Positions 59,953-64,000 of a stretch of DNA of 64,000 nucleotides are shown piece by piece. Numbering within the stretch: position 1 is the stretch's first letter; each line of letters opens with the position of its first letter. The stretch lies in assembly GCA_963775395.1 (NCBI GenBank), contig CAVZIX010000007.1, positions 1 through 64,000 on the forward strand, given 5' to 3'. Source of the DNA: JAIBJN01 sp963775395 (GTDB lineage: Bacteria; Actinomycetota; Thermoleophilia; Gaiellales; Gaiellaceae). The notes under the pieces were generated by a model, which was given only the letters and a program-made list of their open reading frames with translations, made no database searches and had not been told where the DNA came from. The position numbers and the translations under genes were made by a program.

Positions 59953-61413
59953 CTAGTCCAGGCCGCCGACGTCGAGGACGGCGGTCTTCAGGTCGGTCAT
60001 GTCGAGCATGGTGTAGCGGCCGCCGATGCGGCCCCAGCCGGTGCGCGTGCCGGAGGCACCGCCGAAGGGCTCGTGGGCCTCCCAGTAGTCGGTCGAGTCG
60101 TTGACGACCACGTTGCCGACCTGGAGGTTGTCGAGGAAGCGGAACGCGCGCTTCAGGCTCGTCGTGTAGACGGCCGCCTGGAGACCGAGATGCGAGTCGT
60201 TGGCGACGGCCAGCGCCTCGTCGTCGTCAGCCACCGTGATGAGCGGGACGATGGGCCCGAACGTCTCGTCGCGGTTGATGAGCGTGTCGACCCCGACGCC
60301 GTCGACGACGGTCGGCTGGTAGTAGAGCCCGGTCGGGCGGCCGCCGTCGCGCTCGCCGCCGAGGACGATCTCGGCGCCCTTGGACACGGCGTCCTCGAGG
60401 TGGGCGTCCATCTTCTGCGCCGTCGGCTCGTTGTTCATCGGCCCGACGAGGGTGTCGTCGTCGAACGGGTCGCCGAGCGTCCAGCCCTGTGCCTCCTTGA
60501 CCACGGCGGCGAGGAAGTCGTCGTGCACGCGCTTGTCGACGAGCACGCGCTCGGTCGCGCAGCACACCTGGCCGGCGCAGAAGAAGCCGCCGTAGACGGC
60601 CCCCTTCGCCGCTGCCTCGAGGTCGGCGTCGGCGCAGACCACGACCGGCCCGTTGCCGCTCGCCTCTATCAGCGAACGCTTCAGTCCGGCGGCGCGCACG
60701 ATCTTCTCCGCCGTCGTGTGCGAGCCGATGAAGCCGACGCAGTCGATGTTCTCGTCGGTGATCAGGCGCTCGCCGACCTTGCCGTCTCCGTAGATGACGT
60801 TGACGACGCCCTCGGGCAGCCCGGCGTCAGCCATGATCTGCATGAAGTTCGCCATCGCGATCGGCGTCCACTCGGACGGCTTGCACACCATCGTGTTCCC
60901 GGCCGCGATCCCGGGCGCGATCAGCTCGACCGGGATCAGCGTGGGGAAGTTCCACGGAGTGATCGACGCGTAGACACCGTTCGGCTTCCGGAAGGTCAGG
61001 ATCCGCTTGTTGACGTCCTGGGAGGGGATGATCGCCGTCTCCATGCGCTTGACGTCCTCGGCGGCGAGCCGGAAGTTCTCGGCCGTCTCGTCGATGTCCG
61101 GGATCGCCTCGGCCGTGAACGGCTTGCCCTGCTCGAGCGAGAGCTCACGCGCGAAGTCCTCTTTCCGCTCCTCGATGAGGTCGGCGATCTTGTGGCAGAC
61201 CTCGGCCCGCTCCCAGGCCGAGAGCGCGGCCCACTTCGGCTGTGCCTCCCGCGCTGCCTTCGCCGCGGCAACGATGTCCGCCTCGCTGGCGTTGGGCGCG
61301 TCCGCGAGCTTCTCGCCCGTGACCGGGGAGACGATCTCGCGTGCCTCGTCGCTCGTCGCGTCGACCCATTCGCCGCCGACGAAGTTCTGCAGTGTCCTGA
61401 CCGTGATCGCCAT
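59953..61413 (-). CDS. Aldehyde dehydrogenase
   Basis: Protein of 486 residues. ITPWNFPTLIPVELIAPGIA is the cofactor segment, the base Glu lies in SLIEASGNGPVVV (ASG replaces the usual LGG) and the nucleophile in CAGQVCCATER. It lies 17 bases after a class-III aminotransferase gene and so should oxidise the aldehyde made by it, such as an omega-amino-acid semialdehyde. AGGAAG precedes the ATG. Last gene of the PucR-aminotransferase-ALDH operon. Confidence 0.92.
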   Translation of the reverse strand: MAITVRTLQNFVGGEWVDATSDEAREIVSPVTGEKLADAPNASEADIVAAAKAAREAQPKWAALSAWERAEVCHKIADLIEERKEDFARELSLEQGKPFTAEAIPDIDETAENFRLAAEDVKRMETAIIPSQDVNKRILTFRKPNGVYASITPWNFPTLIPVELIAPGIAAGNTMVCKPSEWTPIAMANFMQIMADAGLPEGVVNVIYGDGKVGERLITDENIDCVGFIGSHTTAEKIVRAAGLKRSLIEASGNGPVVVCADADLEAAAKGAVYGGFFCAGQVCCATERVLVDKRVHDDFLAAVVKEAQGWTLGDPFDDDTLVGPMNNEPTAQKMDAHLEDAVSKGAEIVLGGERDGGRPTGLYYQPTVVDGVGVDTLINRDETFGPIVPLITVADDDEALAVANDSHLGLQAAVYTTSLKRAFRFLDNLQVGNVVVNDSTDYWEAHEPFGGASGTRTGWGRIGGRYTMLDMTDLKTAVLDVGGLD

Positions 61414-61430
61414 CGAACTTCCTTTCTTGC

Positions 61431-62789
61431 CTAGACCTTGACGTTGACTCTGTCCCACGCCTCGTCGAGCACCTGGCGCAGGACTCCGACCATCTCGTCG
61501 AACTCCTCGGGGCCGGCGACGAGGGGCGGCGCAAATTGCGCGCACGTCTCGCCACGATCGTCGAAGCGCATGTAGACGCCGAGCTCGCGGGCACGCGGCG
61601 TCATCACCTTCTTGATCAGCTCGTCGCGCTCGGACGGCGTGAAGGTCTCCTTCGTCTCCTTGTCCTTCACGAGCTCGAGCGAGTAGAAGTAGCCGTCTCC
61701 GCGCACGTCGCCGACCATGGGGTGGTCGGCCATGAGCTGGTCGCAGCGGGCGCGGAGCTCCTTCCCGAGGCGGTCCGAGCGCTCGACGAGGTTCTCGCGC
61801 TCGAAGACCTCCAGGTTCGCCAGCCCGATCGCACACGAGAGCGGGTGGCCGCCGAACGTGATCCCGTGGACGAACGCGGTCGCCGGCTCGGAGAAGAACG
61901 GCTCGACGACCTGCGGGGCCGCCACGACGGCGCCGAGCGGCGCGTACGCGGAAGTGATGCCCTTGGCCAGGGTCATCATGTCCGGCTCGATCCCATAGCG
62001 CGTCGAGCCGAACCAGTCGCCGACCCGCCCGAAGCCACAGATGATCTCGTCGGCCACGAGCAGGAGCCCGTGCTCGTCGCAGATCTCGCGAACGCGCTCG
62101 AAATACCCGGGCGGCGGCGTGATCGATCCTGCCGAGTTCTGCACCGGCTCGAGGATCACGGCCGCGACCGTCTGCGGCCCCTCGTTGACGACGATGGCGT
62201 CGATCTCGTCCGCGCAGCGAAGCGTGCACTCGGGCTTGTCCGAGCAGTACGGGCAGCGGTAGCGATACGGCATCGGCGCGCGCAGGCAGCCGGGCAGAAG
62301 CGGCTCGAACTGCGTCCGCAGCGCGGGGCTCCCGTTGATCGAGAGCGCGCCCATCGTCGTCCCGTGGTAGGCGCTGCGTCGCGTGATGAACTTGTAGCGG
62401 GTCGGCTCGCCGCGCAGCCGGTGGTACTGGCGCGCGATCTTGAGCGCCGACTCGATCGCCTCGGAGCCGCCGCCGACGAAGAAGATCCGCCCGACGTCGA
62501 TGGGGACGAGCTCGGTCACCTTCTCGGCCAGCTCGACGGACGGGGGCGTGGCGAACCCGACCCAGTTCGTGAAGAAGGGCAGGGTCTCGACCTGCCGCTT
62601 GGCCGCCTCGGCGATCTCGGGCCAGGGCCCGTAGCCGATGTTGACGCAGTAGAGGGCGGAGAGAGCGTCGAGGTAGCGGTTCCCCTCGTTGTCCCAGATG
62701 TAGCAGCCCTCCGCACGCTCGATCACGAGCCGGCTCGCACCGGCGGGTGTGAAGTGGCGCCAGAGGTGATCCGTGGTCGTCGTCGTCAT
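61431..62789 (-). CDS. Class-III aminotransferase with a Cys-rich insert
   Basis: Protein of 452 residues. PLP lysine Lys276 (MMTLAKGITSAYAPLG), Asp in VADEIICGFGRVGDW, and phosphate site GGGSEAIESALKIARQYH. It resembles the aminotransferase at 26706 but has an insert RCPYCSDKPECTLRCADE (Cys179, 182, 188, 192) that could bind zinc or a cluster. Likely substrates are omega-amino acids or diamines. The ATG overlaps the stop of the regulator gene (ATGA). Confidence 0.9.
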   Translation of the reverse strand: MTTTTTDHLWRHFTPAGASRLVIERAEGCYIWDNEGNRYLDALSALYCVNIGYGPWPEIAEAAKRQVETLPFFTNWVGFATPPSVELAEKVTELVPIDVGRIFFVGGGSEAIESALKIARQYHRLRGEPTRYKFITRRSAYHGTTMGALSINGSPALRTQFEPLLPGCLRAPMPYRYRCPYCSDKPECTLRCADEIDAIVVNEGPQTVAAVILEPVQNSAGSITPPPGYFERVREICDEHGLLLVADEIICGFGRVGDWFGSTRYGIEPDMMTLAKGITSAYAPLGAVVAAPQVVEPFFSEPATAFVHGITFGGHPLSCAIGLANLEVFERENLVERSDRLGKELRARCDQLMADHPMVGDVRGDGYFYSLELVKDKETKETFTPSERDELIKKVMTPRARELGVYMRFDDRGETCAQFAPPLVAGPEEFDEMVGVLRQVLDEAWDRVNVKV

Positions 62790-64000
62790 GCAGTCGCGCT
62801 CCTTCCGTTCCTGGCCGCGAGGGCCTGCCTGGCCTTGACCGCGAGCCAGAGCTCCATGCGCTCCTCCGGATCGTCCGGATGGCGCCCGGTCTGCTCGCGC
62901 AGTCTCTCCATGCGGTACCGCAGCGTATGCCGGTGGACGCCGAGCTGCTCGGCGGCGTCGCTCCAGCGACAGCCCGAGTCGAGCAGGGCGGTCAGGGACT
63001 CCATCAGCCTTGCGCTGTCCGCCGCGGGGCCGAGGACCCGGTCGACGAACGCTTCGAGCGCCGCGTCGGGGAGACTGAGCAGGAGCTCGAGCGAGCCGAG
63101 ATCTCGGTAGGAGGCCACCTCGCCGGCGGCGCTGTCGAGCGCCGCACGCGCCTCGAGCAGGCTGCGCCCGAGCGCACGGCCGAGAGCGGGCCTGCCCACC
63201 CCCACACGCGCGTGCGGGCCGGCCCTCACGATCGTCTCGGCGAGCCCGATGATCTCCTCCTCGCCGGCCGCCTCGACGAGGAACGCCGCCCGGTCGCGCC
63301 TGGCTGTCGACAGGTAGCGCACGCCGCGGCGGTCGAGCTCCTCGGCCACCTCGCGGCGCACCTGCTCGCCGCTCTGCCCGTTGCGCGGCGCGGCGAGGAG
63401 GGCGGCGTAGCTCTCGCCCGGTTCGAGGCCGAAGGCGGCCATCCGCCTGCCCGTCTCGCGGTCGTCGAGCCTTTCGCCCTCGAGATCCTCGAGGAGGTCG
63501 CCCGCGAGGCGGAGCTCGGCTGCGCTGACGGCGCGTCGCCGAGACAGCTCGAAGGCAAGGGCAGTCTGGCCGTGGTGGAGCACGAGCTTGTCGTACTCCT
63601 CGAACGGCCTGCCCTCGCGCGCCGCCCGGAGCGTGGCCACCTCGCCGCCCGCGACGACCGGCAGCTCGAGCGCGCCCTCGAAGGAGAGGCGACGCCCTCC
63701 ATGGCGCTCGCTCACCACCCGCCCGCTCTCGTCGACGAGCGCGAGGCTGCAGTCCAGGTGGTTGCACACGACTGCGAGGAGCGCCTGGAGCCCGCGTCCC
63801 CGGATGACCGCGTCTGCGAGGCGCTCGTGCACCGCGAGCGCGCGCGTGAGCTGCTCGAGCTGCTCGCCGGCCAGATGGGAGAACGCCGCCTTCGTGATGG
63901 CGACGAACGGCAGCTCGTACGGGACCGCGATCGTCGGGAAGGACAGCTTGTCGGCCTCCTCGACCATGGGCGCCGGCACGTCGGGGAAGCCGAACCCGAT
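62786..64000 (-). CDS. PucR-family transcriptional regulator (5' end off the window)
   Basis: The visible 404 residues lack only the first part of the N-terminal PucR sensing domain, which enters at IGFGFPDVPAPMVEEADKLS. A long central region (GGDEF-like or GAF-like in related proteins, not diagnostic here) leads to the C-terminal helix-turn-helix LTALLDSGCRWSDAAEQLGV and HRHTLRYRMERLREQTGRHP. PucR-type proteins respond to purines, GABA, proline or polyamines. It overlaps the aminotransferase gene, so it probably controls the operon it heads. Confidence 0.92.
   Translation of the reverse strand: MGFGFPDVPAPMVEEADKLSFPTIAVPYELPFVAITKAAFSHLAGEQLEQLTRALAVHERLADAVIRGRGLQALLAVVCNHLDCSLALVDESGRVVSERHGGRRLSFEGALELPVVAGGEVATLRAAREGRPFEEYDKLVLHHGQTALAFELSRRRAVSAAELRLAGDLLEDLEGERLDDRETGRRMAAFGLEPGESYAALLAAPRNGQSGEQVRREVAEELDRRGVRYLSTARRDRAAFLVEAAGEEEIIGLAETIVRAGPHARVGVGRPALGRALGRSLLEARAALDSAAGEVASYRDLGSLELLLSLPDAALEAFVDRVLGPAADSARLMESLTALLDSGCRWSDAAEQLGVHRHTLRYRMERLREQTGRHPDDPEERMELWLAVKARQALAARNGRSATA

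Overview
The window is GC-rich, densely coded bacterial DNA with many GTG/TTG starts, a PurS/PurQ/PurL-type purine pathway, and small overlapping (ATGA, GTGA, TGATG) gene junctions. Together with the protein flavour this points to a high-GC actinobacterium, most likely of the Thermoleophilia (Gaiellales/Solirubrobacterales) type. That placement is inference; no rRNA or tRNA gene is visible to confirm it.

Left part (1-11.9 kb): a partial aldehyde dehydrogenase diverges from an APC amino-acid permease, a small zinc-ribbon membrane protein and a USP-like protein. Next comes a trimethylamine dehydrogenase with every cofactor and active-site residue I could recall from the Methylophilus enzyme. 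It is followed directly by etfB, etfA (each with a one-base frame break), a membrane Fe-S protein of the HdrD/DgcB type, a GcvT-like folate methyltransferase and a CBS protein. Read together this is a route carrying electrons from trimethylamine through ETF to quinone.

11.9-20.6 kb: a tightly coupled operon behind a promoter that overlaps an 18-bp palindrome. It holds an exported SBP56 paralogue, a methanethiol oxidase (MtoX/SELENBP1-like), a 45-residue peptide, a TetR regulator, four tandem paralogous alpha/beta hydrolases (two with Cys in place of the Ser nucleophile, the last fused to a GT-B glycosyltransferase) and an NTF2-like protein. I regard this as the most novel system in the window.

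20.6-36.8 kb (minus strand): a PEBP lipoprotein, an aapJQMP-type general amino-acid ABC transporter, and a polyamine uptake/catabolism operon (aminobutyraldehyde dehydrogenase, APC permease, USP, PotA, PotD, PotB, PotC, class-III aminotransferase, Zn alcohol dehydrogenase), with a P1-family peptidase further upstream.

36.8-46 kb: NUDIX, EamA, VOC and PhyH genes, and an orphan phage-tail-tube-like gene with a frame break. Then a minus-strand operon of a glutamine-synthetase-family ligase plus three glutamate-synthase-like subunits, which looks like gamma-glutamylmethylamide synthetase and N-methylglutamate synthase, ending in two small unknown cistrons. This would handle methylamine, the end product of trimethylamine demethylation.

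46-59.7 kb: purine biosynthesis (purD, E, B, C, S, Q ... L, F), interrupted by about 5 kb of stress and miscellaneous genes (sodC, a DapB-like reductase without the catalytic His pair, cupin, GFA, glyoxalase, GNAT, EamA). 59.7-64 kb: palindromic repeats, then a PucR-regulated aminotransferase/aldehyde dehydrogenase pair.

Two sequence-level themes recur: GGGGTCTGACCCC-centred palindromes in two intergenic regions, and a TANNNT box 6-7 bases before many start codons, as expected for leaderless transcripts.
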